Origin: Rhodopseudomonas sp.
GTDB lineage: Bacteria; Pseudomonadota; Alphaproteobacteria; Rhizobiales; Xanthobacteraceae
Assembly (NCBI GenBank): GCA_016124795.1
Contig: WGNB01000019.1
Coordinates: forward strand, 1 to 64,000
Reading direction: 5' to 3'
Length of the DNA: 64,000 nucleotides
Program-made: the position numbers and the translations under genes
Notes under the pieces: model-generated
Told to the model about the DNA's origin: nothing
Seen by the model: only the letters and a program-made list of their open reading frames with translations
The model's database searches: none
Part shown: piece after piece, positions 50,388-61,584 of the stretch
Layout of the letters: every line of letters starts with the position of its first letter
Position numbering within the stretch: position 1 is the stretch's first letter

Positions 50388-51752
50388 ATGAGTTTTACCG
50401 TTGCCATTGTCGGCCGGCCGAATGTCGGCAAGTCGACGCTGTTCAACCGGCTGGTCGGCCGGCGCGTCGCGCTGGTCGACGATCGGCCGGGCGTGACCCG
50501 TGACCGCCGCGAGGGCGAAGCGCGGCTCGGCGATCTCGACTTCACGGTGATCGATACCGCCGGCCTTGAAGAATCGGCGCCGGAAACCTTGTCGGGCCGG
50601 ATGCGGGCCCAGACCGAAACCGCGATCGCGCAGGCCGATGCGATCTTCTTCATGATCGACGCGCGCTCCGGGCCGATCCCTGACGACCGCGCCTTCGCCG
50701 CGCTCGTGCGCAAATCCGGCAAGCCGACGGTGCTGATCGCCAACAAGATGGAAGGCACTGCCGGCGAAGCCGGCCGGTACGACGCCTATTCGCTCGGCCT
50801 CGGCGAACCGGTGGCGCTGTCGGCGGAACACAACGAAGGTTTGCCTGATCTTTACGATGCGCTGCGCGCGGCGCTGCCGCAGCAGACCGCCGAGGCCTCG
50901 GCCAAGGCCGCCGAACCGGAAGGACCACACCCGATCCGGGTCGCGATCGTCGGCCGGCCGAACGCGGGCAAGTCGACGCTGATCAACCGGCTGCTCGGCG
51001 AAGAACGCCTGCTGACCTCGTCGGAAGCCGGCACCACCCGCGATGCGATTTCGGTCGATCTCGACTGGCACGGCCAGAAATATCGTATCCACGACACCGC
51101 CGGCCTGCGCCGCAAGTCGCGCGTCGACGAGAAGCTTGAGAAGCTGTCGGTCAGCGAGACGCTCAACGCCATCCGTTTCGCCGAAGTGGTGGTGGTGCTG
51201 CTCGACGTCGAGAACGCCTTCGAGGAGCAGGATCAGCGGATCGCCGACCTGTGCGAACAGGAAGGCCGCGCGGTCGTGATCGCGGTCAACAAATGGGACC
51301 TGAAGGAGCACACCGCCGGCGCGATCTCGCTGCTGCGCGAGCAGGCCAGCGAAAAGCTGACGCAGTTGCCGGGCGTGCCGTTGATCGCAGTGTCGGCCTT
51401 GACCGGCGAGGGGCTCGACCGCTTCATGCAGGCGATCGTCGATGCCTTCGAGGTCTGGAACAAGCGCATTTCGACCAGCGCGCTCAATCGCTGGTTCGAG
51501 CATGCGATCGAAAGCCATCCCCCGCCGGCCGTGTCCGGACGCCGGTTGCGGCTTAACTACATCACTCAGGCCAAGACCCGGCCGCCAAGCTTCGTGGTGT
51601 TCTGTACGCGCGCCGATGCGGTGCCCGACGCCTACAAGCGCTATCTGGTCAACTCATTGCGCGAGAGTTTCGAATTGCCGGGCACGCCGATCCGGCTGAC
51701 GCTGCGCGAGAAGGACAATCCGTTCAAGGGCCGCGCCAAGTTCAAGCACTGA
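50388..51752 (+). CDS. der: Ribosome assembly GTPase Der (EngA)
   Basis: 454 residues with the two tandem GTPase domains unique to Der. Domain 1 has [14 protein letters not shown] with D-T-A-G-L and N-K-M-E. Domain 2 (from about 185) has [19 protein letters not shown] and N-K-W-D. The C-terminal KH-like domain (from about 365) ends F-K-G-R-A-K-F-K-H. Der is essential for 50S maturation. It lies 150 bases after the lipoprotein gene, with an arginine-rich shadow frame but no gene between. Confidence 0.97.
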   Translation: MSFTVAIVGRPNVGKSTLFNRLVGRRVALVDDRPGVTRDRREGEARLGDLDFTVIDTAGLEESAPETLSGRMRAQTETAIAQADAIFFMIDARSGPIPDDRAFAALVRKSGKPTVLIANKMEGTAGEAGRYDAYSLGLGEPVALSAEHNEGLPDLYDALRAALPQQTAEASAKAAEPEGPHPIRVAIVGRPNAGKSTLINRLLGEERLLTSSEAGTTRDAISVDLDWHGQKYRIHDTAGLRRKSRVDEKLEKLSVSETLNAIRFAEVVVVLLDVENAFEEQDQRIADLCEQEGRAVVIAVNKWDLKEHTAGAISLLREQASEKLTQLPGVPLIAVSALTGEGLDRFMQAIVDAFEVWNKRISTSALNRWFEHAIESHPPPAVSGRRLRLNYITQAKTRPPSFVVFCTRADAVPDAYKRYLVNSLRESFELPGTPIRLTLREKDNPFKGRAKFKH

Positions 51753-51833
51753 GCCGACGTCGCGTATCCGGTCTTGCCATCCGCGACGGCGGACGACCCG
51801 GTCATCGTACCGACGGCCAACGCGGGCGCTGGA

Positions 51834-52583
51834 TCAGGCCGGCGCGGTGAAGCTCAGGAACTTGCCGGCCAGATTATCATAGACCTTGCCGCTGTCGGCG
51901 CAGGCCGGCAGGCACAAGGGCACGATGGCGGCGGCGACCTTTTCCGGTGGCGGCAGCGTTTCCGGATCGACGCCCGGCCAGCCGGCGGTATACATCCGGG
52001 TGCGGGTCGGTCCGGGATTGAAGGCATTGACCTTGACCGCGGTGGTGGCGGTCTCGGCGGCATAGACCTGCACCAGCGTATTCAACGCGGCCTTAGCGGC
52101 GGCATAGGGGCCGGTATAGGCCTTGCCCATCCAGCTCAGGCCGGAGGTGATGAACACCGCGCGGCCGGCGGGCGACGCCTTCAACAGCGGGTCCATGGTG
52201 CGGATCAATTGCCAGTTGGCGGTGACGTTGACCGCGAAATTATTGTCGAAGTCCTTCGGCTCGACATGGCCGAGCGGCGATAGCGGCCCGAGCACGCCGG
52301 CATTGCCGATCATGACGTCGAGCCGGCCGTAGCGCTCATGCAGCGCTAGCGCAAGACGGGCGATGCCGTCCAAGTCCTTGATGTCGAGCGGCACCAGCGT
52401 GGCCGTGCCGCCGGCAGATTTGATCCGGTCGTCGAGTTCTTCCAGTCCGCCGACGGTGCGCGCGAGTGCGACGACATGGGCTCCGGCTTCGGCCAGATGC
52501 AGGGCCAAGGCCGCGCCGATGCCGCGCGAGGCGCCGGTGACCAGCGCGATTTTGTCGGAGAGGGGTTTGGAGTTCTCGGCCAT
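51834..52583 (-). CDS. Short-chain dehydrogenase/reductase next to purF
   Basis: About 249 residues from the ATG at 52583; a start four codons upstream is also possible. Motifs are T-G-A-S-R-G-I-G-A-A-L-A, G-N-A-G-V-L-G (the usual N-N-A-G reads G-N-A-G), a serine in F-I-T-S-G-L-S and Y-A-A-A-K as the catalytic pair. An SDR of this type follows purF in many Rhizobiales. Its substrate is not established. It lies downstream of purF on the same strand but is separated by a degraded palindromic repeat, so co-transcription is uncertain. Confidence 0.92.
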   Translation of the reverse strand: MAENSKPLSDKIALVTGASRGIGAALALHLAEAGAHVVALARTVGGLEELDDRIKSAGGTATLVPLDIKDLDGIARLALALHERYGRLDVMIGNAGVLGPLSPLGHVEPKDFDNNFAVNVTANWQLIRTMDPLLKASPAGRAVFITSGLSWMGKAYTGPYAAAKAALNTLVQVYAAETATTAVKVNAFNPGPTRTRMYTAGWPGVDPETLPPPEKVAAAIVPLCLPACADSGKVYDNLAGKFLSFTAPA

Positions 52584-52606
52584 TGACTTACTCATTCGTC
52601 ATGGCC

Positions 52607-52712
52607 GGGGGGATCCGGCCGTCGACGTCTTGTTCCAGATATCCGCGCAGCGTTTAAGAGACGTTGCTGCCCGGCACAAGAGCCCGGGGTGCGGGTCGGC
52701 CAAAGGCCGACC
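52607..52712. repeat. Degraded palindromic repeat plus hairpin between purF and the SDR
   Basis: GTCATGGCCGGGGG, GACGTCTTGTT and, further on, AGACGTTGCTGCCCGG and CAAGAGCCCGGGG form partly complementary arms like the CATGGCCGGG repeats of this group. Next to it GGTCGGCC-AAA-GGCCGACC (52694-52712) is a perfect 8-bp hairpin downstream of the purF stop, which could slow or end purF transcription although no T-run follows. Confidence 0.5.
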
Positions 52713-52752
52713 TCACATGTCAGCCTTGACGCACGATTGAGGAAAGCGTCGG

Positions 52753-54297
<1,545 letters not shown>

Positions 54298-54425
54298 TGC
54301 TACCGGGTTCCCAAAACAAGTGCCAAGCGGGCGCGCTTTCGATTGCTTACGCCGTCGTCAGCCACGGCGCTGTGTCGTGTATCACGCGATTCGACATCGC
54401 CCGTCAGTGCCAAACCCGTCAGCGA

Positions 54426-54992
54426 TTACCGCTGCGTCGGCCCGGCGTCGGGCGGTTCCTGTTCGTCAGACTTCGATTTCTTGAACTTGGATATGGTCTT
54501 GTCGAGGTCGTCCGGCAATAGCCCTTTCAGCCAGTCGCCGGCGCCGCGCAGCACCACCGCGCTTTTCGCACCGCCGATCCACTCCGGTTTGCGAACGGGC
54601 ACCAGCCAGTCGAAAAACGCATAGGCGACGACGACGATCAGCAAGCCGCGGGCAAGGCCAAACAGGAAGCCGAGGGTGCGGTCGAGCGCGCCGACCCGGC
54701 TGTCGAGCACCATGTCGGAGATCCGGATGGTGATGACCGAAACGATCAGCAGTACGACGAGAAACACGCCGCCGCCGGCGATCAGCGTGGTCGCGGTGTC
54801 GCCGGCATTGATGACCGATTTCACGGTCGGCTGAAGTCGGCCGGCGAAATAGACCGCGGCGATGGCGGCGATCAGCCAGGCGGCGATCGACAGGATCTCG
54901 CGCATGAAGCCGCGGATCATAGCCAGCAGGCCGGAAATCAGCATGACCACCAGCAGGAGAACGTCGAGCATTGTGAACAGGTGGGTCGGCAT
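54426..54992 (-). CDS. cvpA: CvpA family membrane protein
   Basis: About 188 residues if ATG 54992 is used; a TTG three codons earlier has GGAG too close to it. Four membrane helices are visible: L-D-V-L-L-L-V-V-M-L-I-S-G-L-L-A-M-I-R-G-F-x-R-E, then I-A-A-W-L-I-A-A-I-A-A, a third L-I-A-G-G-G-V-F-L-V-V-L-L-I, and G-F-L-F-G-L-A-R-G-L-L-I-V-V-V. The R-G-F-x-R-E and D-R-x-L-G-F-L-F-G-x-x-R-G motifs define CvpA (colicin V production). The C-terminus is charged and disordered. The cellular role is poorly understood; it is linked to envelope stress and nearly always sits before purF. Confidence 0.93.
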   Translation of the reverse strand: MPTHLFTMLDVLLLVVMLISGLLAMIRGFMREILSIAAWLIAAIAAVYFAGRLQPTVKSVINAGDTATTLIAGGGVFLVVLLIVSVITIRISDMVLDSRVGALDRTLGFLFGLARGLLIVVVAYAFFDWLVPVRKPEWIGGAKSAVVLRGAGDWLKGLLPDDLDKTISKFKKSKSDEQEPPDAGPTQR

Positions 54993-55218
54993 TTCGCTCA
55001 ACAGCTCCGCGATGTGACGTCACGCGCGCCTGACGCATCGCTGGCGCAAACGAATCCGCCATCGGCGAATCCGCAGACCAGGCCGGCTTCCGGGCAGGGC
55101 GGCATTGGCGATCTTAAGTTCTTAATTTTCAGCCCGTTTCTGTCCGCCTGACGAAACGGACACAGCGCGCGGCAGGGCCCGCGACCTGTTCAGTGTATAG
55201 CGGGGCGAGGCGGTGCCG

Positions 55219-56694
55219 TCACCCGTCTTGTCCACGGCTTTTGCCGCCCTGCGTCGGCTTTTGCCCCGCATTATGGCCGTTATTGGGGCTTGCGTTCTGG
55301 CGAGGTTTACCAAGCGCGGCGATTTCCGCGACCAGGCTGGTCAGGCCGCCGACATGGGTGGTGGCTAGCCCGCTCTTGCCGTCGCCACCCTTGCCATCAT
55401 TGGCGTCGCCACGTGCGGCTTCTGGCAGAACGGCGCGGGCAAAGCCGAGCTTGGCGGATTCCTTCAGGCGGCTCGGCGTGTGCGAGACCGGCCGGATCGC
55501 GCCCGATAGCGACACTTCGCCGAAGTAGACCGCGTCCGCCGGCAGCGGCGAATTGGCCAGCGACGACACCAGCGCTGCGGCCGCGGCGAGATCGGCCGCC
55601 GGCTCGTTGATGCGCATGCCGCCGGCGACGTTGAGATAGACGTCGTAGCCGCCGAGCTTGACGCCGCAATGCGCCTCCAGCACCGCAATGACCATCGACA
55701 GCCGGCTCGGGTCCCAGCCCACCACGGCGCGACGCGGCGTGCCGAGCGAGGTCGGCGCCACCAGTGCCTGGATCTCGACCAGCAGCGGCCGGGTCCCTTC
55801 CATGCCGGCAAAGACCGCGGTGCCGGGCGAGCCGAGGTCACGCTCGGACAGGAACAGCTCGGACGGATTGGACACTTCGCGCAGGCCCGCGCCGGTCATC
55901 TCAAACACGCCGATTTCATCGGTCGGGCCGAAGCGGTTCTTGACCGCGCGCAGGATGCGGAACTGATGCGAGCCTTCGCCCTCGAAGGACAGCACGGCGT
56001 CGACCATGTGTTCGACGACACGCGGGCCGGCGATCTGGCCGTCCTTGGTGACATGGCCGACTAGGATGATGGCCGCGCCCGAACGCTTGGCGAAACGGAT
56101 CAGCGCCTGGGCCGCGCCGCGCACCTGGCTGACGGTGCCGGGCGCGCTGTCGACCAGATCCGTCCACATCGTCTGGATCGAGTCGATCACGATCAGGCGC
56201 GGCACCTTGCCTTCCGACAAGGTGGCGATGATGTCCTCGACCGAGGTTTCGGCGGCGAGTTCGACCGGGGCGTCGGACAGCCCAAGCCGTTCGGCGCGCA
56301 GCCGGACCTGGGCTGCGGCTTCTTCGCCGGAGATGTAGACGGCGCGGTGGCCGGCCCGCGCCAGTGCGGCGGTGGCTTGAATGAGCAGGGTCGATTTGCC
56401 GATGCCCGGATCGCCGGCCATCAGCAGGATCGAGCCGCGCACGAATCCGCCGCCGGTGACGCGGTCGAGTTCGGCGAGCCCCGAGGCCAGCCGCGGCGCG
56501 TCCTTGGCCTCGCCGGTCAGCGGTTCGAGTTTGAACAGCCGGCCCTTCTGGCCCTTGCGGCCGGGACCGGCCGGACGGTCGGCGCCTTCCTCGACCATCG
56601 TGTTCCATTCGCCGCAGGCTTCGCATTTGCCTTGCCAGCGAGATGCGGCCGCGCCGCAGTTCTGGCAGATGAAGGACAGGCCGCGCCGGGACAT
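55219..56694 (-). CDS. radA: DNA repair protein RadA (Sms)
   Basis: A 491-residue hexameric branch-migration helicase acting in recombination. The N-terminal zinc finger C-Q-N-C...C-E-A-C (Cys10, 13, 24, 27) precedes the RecA-like ATPase with G-D-P-G-I-G-K-S-T-L (Walker A) and L-I-V-I-D-S-I-Q-T-M (Walker B). The RadA-specific K-N-R-F-G motif occurs in V-K-N-R-F-G-P-T-D-E-I-G. The C-terminal Lon-like domain is present. The last 60 residues are glycine/asparagine-rich and disordered (G-D-A-N-D-G-K-G-G-D-G-K), beyond the usual end. It is between cvpA and alr, its normal Rhizobiales position. Confidence 0.97.
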   Translation of the reverse strand: MSRRGLSFICQNCGAAASRWQGKCEACGEWNTMVEEGADRPAGPGRKGQKGRLFKLEPLTGEAKDAPRLASGLAELDRVTGGGFVRGSILLMAGDPGIGKSTLLIQATAALARAGHRAVYISGEEAAAQVRLRAERLGLSDAPVELAAETSVEDIIATLSEGKVPRLIVIDSIQTMWTDLVDSAPGTVSQVRGAAQALIRFAKRSGAAIILVGHVTKDGQIAGPRVVEHMVDAVLSFEGEGSHQFRILRAVKNRFGPTDEIGVFEMTGAGLREVSNPSELFLSERDLGSPGTAVFAGMEGTRPLLVEIQALVAPTSLGTPRRAVVGWDPSRLSMVIAVLEAHCGVKLGGYDVYLNVAGGMRINEPAADLAAAAALVSSLANSPLPADAVYFGEVSLSGAIRPVSHTPSRLKESAKLGFARAVLPEAARGDANDGKGGDGKSGLATTHVGGLTSLVAEIAALGKPRQNASPNNGHNAGQKPTQGGKSRGQDG

Positions 56695-56802
56695 CGAAAA
56701 CCGCCCACTGGAATCGAGTTGAAATGCTCTACGAGACGCTATCCGCGTCGTGAGAACATTACAAGAACATTATTCCGGAATAGCTGCGGGAAACGGGTTG
56801 GC

Positions 56803-57990
56803 TCAGGCGCTAAGATAGTCGCGGTGATACCGGCGTCCGAGCGCGGTCAGCAGCTCGTAACCGATGGTGCCGGCGGCCCGGGCGACGTCATCGACGGTCA
56901 GGTCGCCGCCGATCAGCGTCGCCATTTCGCCGCGCCGAACGGTGCCTTCCGGCAGATCGGTGATGTCGACGGTGATCAGGTCCATCGAAATCCGCCCGGC
57001 AATCGGGCAGCGTTTGCCGCCGACAATCGCCGCGCCGCCGGGCGCTTCGTCGCTCGAACCGGACGCCCACATGTAGCCGTCGCCATAGCCGACCGCGACC
57101 GTCGCCAGCCGGGTGGCGCGCCGCGTCGTCCAACTGGCGTTATAACCGACGGTCTCGCCGCGCTTGACCAGGCGGACCTGGGCGATGCGGGCCTTGAGTT
57201 CGACCACCGGCCGCATCGGATTGGCAAAGCCCGGAGTCGGGTTGACGCCGTAAAGCGCGACACCGGGCCGGACCACGTCGCAATGGGCGGCATCGTTGAG
57301 GAAGATGCCGGATGAATTGGCCAGCGACGACGGCACGCCGCGATAGAGCATACGGATTTCACGAAACAGCGCCATCTGGCGGGCGTTGAGTGGGTGGTCG
57401 GGCTGGTCGGCGCAGGCGAGATGGCTCATCACCAACGTGATGCCATGGTTCTCGGTGCGGATGCGCGAGGCCATTGCCGCGGCTTCCTCGGGCGTGACCC
57501 CGAGCCGGTTCATGCCGGTGTCGACATGCAGGGCCGCGCCGCCGCGCCATTGCTGGCCGGTGCAGAAGGCATCCCATTCCGACAGTTCGAGCATGCTGCC
57601 GATCACCGGCCGCGCCCGCAATTCGGCATAGACCGGCGCGGTGTCCGGCATCAGTCCGTTGAGCACGTAAATCGTGGCGTCCGGCGCGACCGGCCGCAGC
57701 CGTCGCGCTTCCGACAGGTCGGCGACAAAGAACGTCTTGCAGCCGGCGCGTGCCAGCGCCGCCGCGACCGGCTCGATGCCGCAGCCGTAGGCGTCGGCCT
57801 TCACAACGGCGGCGCATTCGGCCGGCACGCAGTGGTGCGACAATAATTGCCAGTTCGCCACCAGTGCGCCGAGATCGACCGTCAGCAGGCCGCCGGCCTC
57901 GGGCGTCGGCGGTCCGGCGGCGATGTCGGCATTCACCGGCGCGGGCGTGGGATTATTGTTTTCGGCGGTGGAGACGTTGAACTTGGCCAT
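56803..57990 (-). CDS. alr: Alanine racemase
   Basis: 395 residues. Alr interconverts L- and D-alanine for peptidoglycan using pyridoxal phosphate. The PLP lysine is Lys64 in V-V-K-A-D-A-Y-G-C-G. The second catalytic base is the tyrosine in E-T-V-G-Y-N-A-S-W. V-D-T-G-M-N-R-L-G, S-H-L-A-C-A-D, R-P-G-V-A-L-Y-G and G-R-I-S-M-D are family landmarks. The N-terminal 35 residues (rich in N, P, A, T) precede the conserved L-T-V-D-L-G-A-L-V-A-N-W and are probably a flexible extension. It is separated from dnaB by a GMC oxidoreductase gene. Confidence 0.96.
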   Translation of the reverse strand: MAKFNVSTAENNNPTPAPVNADIAAGPPTPEAGGLLTVDLGALVANWQLLSHHCVPAECAAVVKADAYGCGIEPVAAALARAGCKTFFVADLSEARRLRPVAPDATIYVLNGLMPDTAPVYAELRARPVIGSMLELSEWDAFCTGQQWRGGAALHVDTGMNRLGVTPEEAAAMASRIRTENHGITLVMSHLACADQPDHPLNARQMALFREIRMLYRGVPSSLANSSGIFLNDAAHCDVVRPGVALYGVNPTPGFANPMRPVVELKARIAQVRLVKRGETVGYNASWTTRRATRLATVAVGYGDGYMWASGSSDEAPGGAAIVGGKRCPIAGRISMDLITVDITDLPEGTVRRGEMATLIGGDLTVDDVARAAGTIGYELLTALGRRYHRDYLSA

Positions 57991-58045
57991 GATGGTTATG
58001 GTTTAGCCGGACAAGGCGCGCCCGTCCATGTAAGCGATAGTCGGT

Positions 58046-59677
58046 CTATACCGCCGCCGGTTCGGGCGGGGTGCGGTGCCGGATCATGTCGGATGCCTTG
58101 TCGGCGATCATCAGGGTCGAGGCATTGAGATTGGCCGAGATCATGCGCGGCATGATCGACGCGTCGATCACCCGCAGGGCCTCAAGGCCGTGGACGCGCA
58201 ATTGGTCGTCGACCACCGCGAGTGGATCGCTTGACGGGCCCATGCGGCAGGTGCAGCCGGGATGGAATGTCGTCTGACCGCGCTGGGTGGCCGCGGCGAG
58301 GAATTCGTCATCGCTTTGCACGCCCGGGCCCGGGAAGTCCTCGTAGTCGTAATATGGCGACAGCGGCGCGGCGGCGAGCAGACGGCGCGCCAGTTTCATA
58401 CCCGCGACCACGACGCGCTTGTCGAGTTCGTGGTCGAGATAATTGGTCTGGATCTCCGGCGGCGCGAAGGGATCGGCCGAATGGAGCCTGACATGACCGC
58501 GGCTCTCCGGTCGTTGTTGCCATGAGGCGACCGTCATGCCCGGCGCATCCTCGAGTTTGCCCTGTTCGCCTTCCTTGTAGCTGGCCGGCGTGAAGGTCAG
58601 TTGCAGGTCGGAGCTTTCCGCCGTCTCGCCGGAATGCCAGAAGCAATAAACCAGCGTCGGCGACAGCGCGAGAATGCCGCGCCGGGTCGCAGCCCATTTC
58701 AGGGCCTCGTAAGCGAGGTTGAGGCCACGGGCGCGCTCGTTGATGGTCTTGACGTTCTTGACGCGCGCGACCGAACGCGGCGCGTAATGGTCCTGCAAGC
58801 CTTCGCCGACGCCGGGCAGGGCATGTCGAACCGCGATGCCTTGCGATTGCAGCACCGCCGCCGGACCGATGCCCGACAGCTGCAACAGTTGCGGCGAGTT
58901 ATAGGCGCCGCCCGATAAAATGACTTCGCGGCGGGCGCGCACTTCGCGGTGGTCGCCGCCGCGCCCGCCGACCGCGTAAGCGACGCCGGTGGCGCGCTTG
59001 CCGTCGAACAGAATTTGCGTGGCATGGGCATGAGTGCGCACCGTGATATTGCCGCGCTTCATGGCCGGCTTCAGGAACGCGGTCGCTGCCGAGATGCGCC
59101 GGCCATTGTGAATGGTGCGCTGGGCGTAAGAAACGCCTTCCTGGGTCTTGCCGTTGTAATCGGGGTTGCGCGGAATGCCGAGGCTGATCGCGCCGTCGAT
59201 AAAGGCTTCGCACAAGGGGTCGCGCCAGTCGATATCGGTGACGGTCAGGCTGCCGTCACGGCCGCGAAAGGTTGCGTCACCGTCGCCGATCCGGCGCTCC
59301 AGCCGCATGAAATAGGGCAGCACGTCGGCATAGCCCCAGCCCCGGTTGCCATATTGCGCCCAAGTGTTGAAGTCGCTGCGCTGGCCGCGATTGTAGATAT
59401 GTCCGTTAATCGACGACGAGCCGCCGAGCGTCTTGCCACGCGGCGAGAAGATGCGGCGACCGGCGGTGCCGGGGCCGGGCTCCTGCGAATAGCACCAGTT
59501 GATCCGGCTGTCGTAGAAGGTCTTGATGAAGCCGGCCGGCAGATGAATGTAGGGATTCCAGTCGGCCGGTCCGGCCTCCAGGACGCAGACGGTGACTGTC
59601 GGGTCTTCGCTCAGGCGGTTGGCGAGCACGCTGCCGGCCGAGCCCGCGCCTATGATGACGTAGTCGAAGCTGTCCAT
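58046..59677 (-). CDS. GMC family FAD oxidoreductase (choline dehydrogenase-like)
   Basis: 543 residues. The FAD fold opens F-D-Y-V-I-I-G-A-G-S-A-G-S-V-L-A-N-R-L. GMC signature 1 is in G-K-T-L-G-G-S-S-S-I-N-G-H-I-Y-N-R-G. Signature 2 is in S-G-G-A-Y-N-S-P-Q-L-L-Q-L-S-G-I-G. The active-site histidine lies in T-T-F-H-P-G-C-T-C-R-M-G. The family oxidises alcohols to aldehydes. Without betaine genes nearby, choline is not supported as substrate; alkyl or polyethylene-glycol alcohols are equally possible. Its insertion between alr and dnaB is not the core arrangement and suggests a later acquisition, though its composition matches the neighbours. Confidence 0.93.
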   Translation of the reverse strand: MDSFDYVIIGAGSAGSVLANRLSEDPTVTVCVLEAGPADWNPYIHLPAGFIKTFYDSRINWCYSQEPGPGTAGRRIFSPRGKTLGGSSSINGHIYNRGQRSDFNTWAQYGNRGWGYADVLPYFMRLERRIGDGDATFRGRDGSLTVTDIDWRDPLCEAFIDGAISLGIPRNPDYNGKTQEGVSYAQRTIHNGRRISAATAFLKPAMKRGNITVRTHAHATQILFDGKRATGVAYAVGGRGGDHREVRARREVILSGGAYNSPQLLQLSGIGPAAVLQSQGIAVRHALPGVGEGLQDHYAPRSVARVKNVKTINERARGLNLAYEALKWAATRRGILALSPTLVYCFWHSGETAESSDLQLTFTPASYKEGEQGKLEDAPGMTVASWQQRPESRGHVRLHSADPFAPPEIQTNYLDHELDKRVVVAGMKLARRLLAAAPLSPYYDYEDFPGPGVQSDDEFLAAATQRGQTTFHPGCTCRMGPSSDPLAVVDDQLRVHGLEALRVIDASIMPRMISANLNASTLMIADKASDMIRHRTPPEPAAV

Positions 59678-59781
59678 ATTCGTTTCCGCCCGCCCGCCGG
59701 TTTGTCAGCGTGTGTTTGTCTGGACAGTAGAACGGGGCAAGGATCGGATAAAGCCCCGTCGTCGGGCACCGGTTATTGCGG

Positions 59782-61287
59782 TCAGTCGCCGATGCGTTCC
59801 GGCAGCCGGTCGGCTTCGGCCAGCGATGAGAAGCGCGTCGTCGCGCCGTCAAAGGCCAGCTGCACGGTGCCGGTCGGACCGTGGCGCTGCTTGCCGATAA
59901 TGACTTCCGCCTTGCCGTAGAATTTGTCGCTCTCGGCCATCCAGGTGGCGAACTTCTCGCGGTCGCTTTCTGACGGCTTGCGCATCAGGTGATAATATTC
60001 TTCGCGATAGACGAACATCACCACGTCGGCGTCCTGCTCGATCGAGCCCGATTCACGCAAGTCCGACAGTTGCGGATGCTTGTCCTCGCGGCTTTCGACC
60101 TGACGCGACAACTGCGACAGGGCGATTACCGGCACCTGCAATTCTTTCGCCAGCGCCTTGAGTCGCGTGGTGATCTCGGTGATTTCCTGGACGCGGTTTT
60201 CCGATGAGCGTTTGCTGGAGCCGGTGAGAAGCTGAAGGTAGTCGACCACGATCAAGTCGAGACCGCGCTGGCGCTTGAGCCGGCGTGCGCGCGCTGTCAA
60301 TTGTGCGATTGAAATGCCGCCGGTTTCGTCGACGAACAATTTCAGGTTTTGCAGCCGGATCGAATAGTCCTTGATCTTCTCGAATTCGTCGGCGCTGATG
60401 CCGCCGCGGCGGATCTGGTTCGACGGAATGCCGGTCTGTTCGGCGATGATACGGGTGGCCAGTTGCTCGGCCGACATTTCGAGCGAGAAGAAGCCGACGA
60501 CGCCGCCATTGGTGGTTTCGGTGTGGCCGTCGGCGCGCACGTCGCCCTGCCAGGCATTGGCGACGTTGAAGGCGATATTGGTGGCGAGCGCGGTCTTGCC
60601 CATGCCGGGACGGCCGGCCAGCACGATCAAGTCGGATTTCTGCAAGCCGCCCATCATGCGGTCGAGATCGTCGAGGCCGGTGGCGATGCCCGACAGCTTT
60701 CCGTCGCGCTGGTAGGCATTGGCCGCCATGTCGATGGCGGTGGTCAGCGCCTGGCCGAAGCCCTGGAAGCCGCCGTCGTAACGGCCGGTCTCGGCCAGTT
60801 CGAACAGCTTGCGCTCGGCGTCCTCGATCTGCTCGCGCGGCGCGAAATCGACCGGCGCGTCGAAGGCGGTGTTGACCATGTCCTCGCCGACGGTGATCAG
60901 GTCGCGGCGGATCGACAGGTCGTAGACGGTGCGGCCGTAGTCCTCGGCGTTGATGATGGTGGTGGCTTCGGCCGCCAGCCGCGCCAGATATTGGCTCAGC
61001 GTCATGCCGCCGATATCGACGGTGGCGTCGAGGAAGGTTTTCAGCGTGACCGGCGTGGCGACCTTGCCGGCGCGCACCAGTTCGCGGGCGAGCTGGTAGA
61101 TCTTCTGATGGATCGGCTCGAAGAAGTGCTCCGGGTTGAGAAAGTCGGAGACCCGATAGAAGGCTTCGTTATTGACCAGGATCGCGCCCAAGAGCGCCTG
61201 TTCCGCCTCGATGTTGTGCGGTGCGGTGCGGTATTGCGGGGCCGGCGGATCGACCGGCTTGCGAAGTGCTGATTCGAGTGGCGCCAT
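59782..61287 (-). CDS. dnaB: Replicative DNA helicase
   Basis: 501 residues, the hexameric helicase at the replication fork. The N-terminal primase-interacting domain (Y-R-T-A-P-H-N-I-E-A-E-Q-A-L-L-G-A-I-L) is followed by the RecA-like motor. This carries L-A-G-R-P-G-M-G-K-T-A-L (Walker A), F-F-S-L-E-M-S-A-E-Q-L, L-I-V-V-D-Y-L-Q-L-L (Walker B), I-A-L-S-Q-L-S-R-Q-V-E, and the arginine-finger region S-I-E-Q-D-A-D. There is no intein. rpsF, rpsR and rplI, which precede dnaB in many relatives, are absent here; cfa lies upstream instead. Confidence 0.97.
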   Translation of the reverse strand: MAPLESALRKPVDPPAPQYRTAPHNIEAEQALLGAILVNNEAFYRVSDFLNPEHFFEPIHQKIYQLARELVRAGKVATPVTLKTFLDATVDIGGMTLSQYLARLAAEATTIINAEDYGRTVYDLSIRRDLITVGEDMVNTAFDAPVDFAPREQIEDAERKLFELAETGRYDGGFQGFGQALTTAIDMAANAYQRDGKLSGIATGLDDLDRMMGGLQKSDLIVLAGRPGMGKTALATNIAFNVANAWQGDVRADGHTETTNGGVVGFFSLEMSAEQLATRIIAEQTGIPSNQIRRGGISADEFEKIKDYSIRLQNLKLFVDETGGISIAQLTARARRLKRQRGLDLIVVDYLQLLTGSSKRSSENRVQEITEITTRLKALAKELQVPVIALSQLSRQVESREDKHPQLSDLRESGSIEQDADVVMFVYREEYYHLMRKPSESDREKFATWMAESDKFYGKAEVIIGKQRHGPTGTVQLAFDGATTRFSSLAEADRLPERIGD

Positions 61288-61406
61288 GATGTTCCTTGTT
61301 CCGCCAATTTGACGAAACTTTGTTGGGTCATGGCTTACACTGATTTGGCCGAGGCGCGGCGGCCGGATCGTGCATGCGCACGATTTCCACAGTCCCCGCT
61401 GTCGAA

Positions 61407-61427
61407 AAAAAACGCGGCGCGTTTTTT
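61407..61427. terminator. Bidirectional terminator-like palindrome between cfa and dnaB
   Basis: AAAAAACGC (61407-61415), a GGC loop and GCGTTTTTT (61419-61427) are perfectly complementary, with T-runs on both strands. The GC core is only three pairs, so it is a modest terminator. It lies downstream of cfa on the minus strand and 120 bases before dnaB. Confidence 0.45.
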
Positions 61428-61515
61428 ACGTTGACGCTGCTTTAAATCGGCGCTCGCTGCGCGGGCTCGGTTGAAATGTCGCGGCTTTGAATTGCCGTGC
61501 GTTTGAAAAGACGAA

Positions 61516-61539
61516 GGCCGGCAGCCTTGGCCGCCGGCC
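61516..61539 (-). terminator. Candidate terminator of cfa
   Basis: Read on the minus strand, GGCCGGCGGCC and GGCTGCCGGCC form a long stem with one mismatch, followed by TTCGTCTTTTC. It starts 46 bases after the cfa stop codon. Confidence 0.6.
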
Positions 61540-61584
61540 GTTTCGGTGCGCCTTGCGTTACCGCCGCCGGTTCGAACCGACGGC

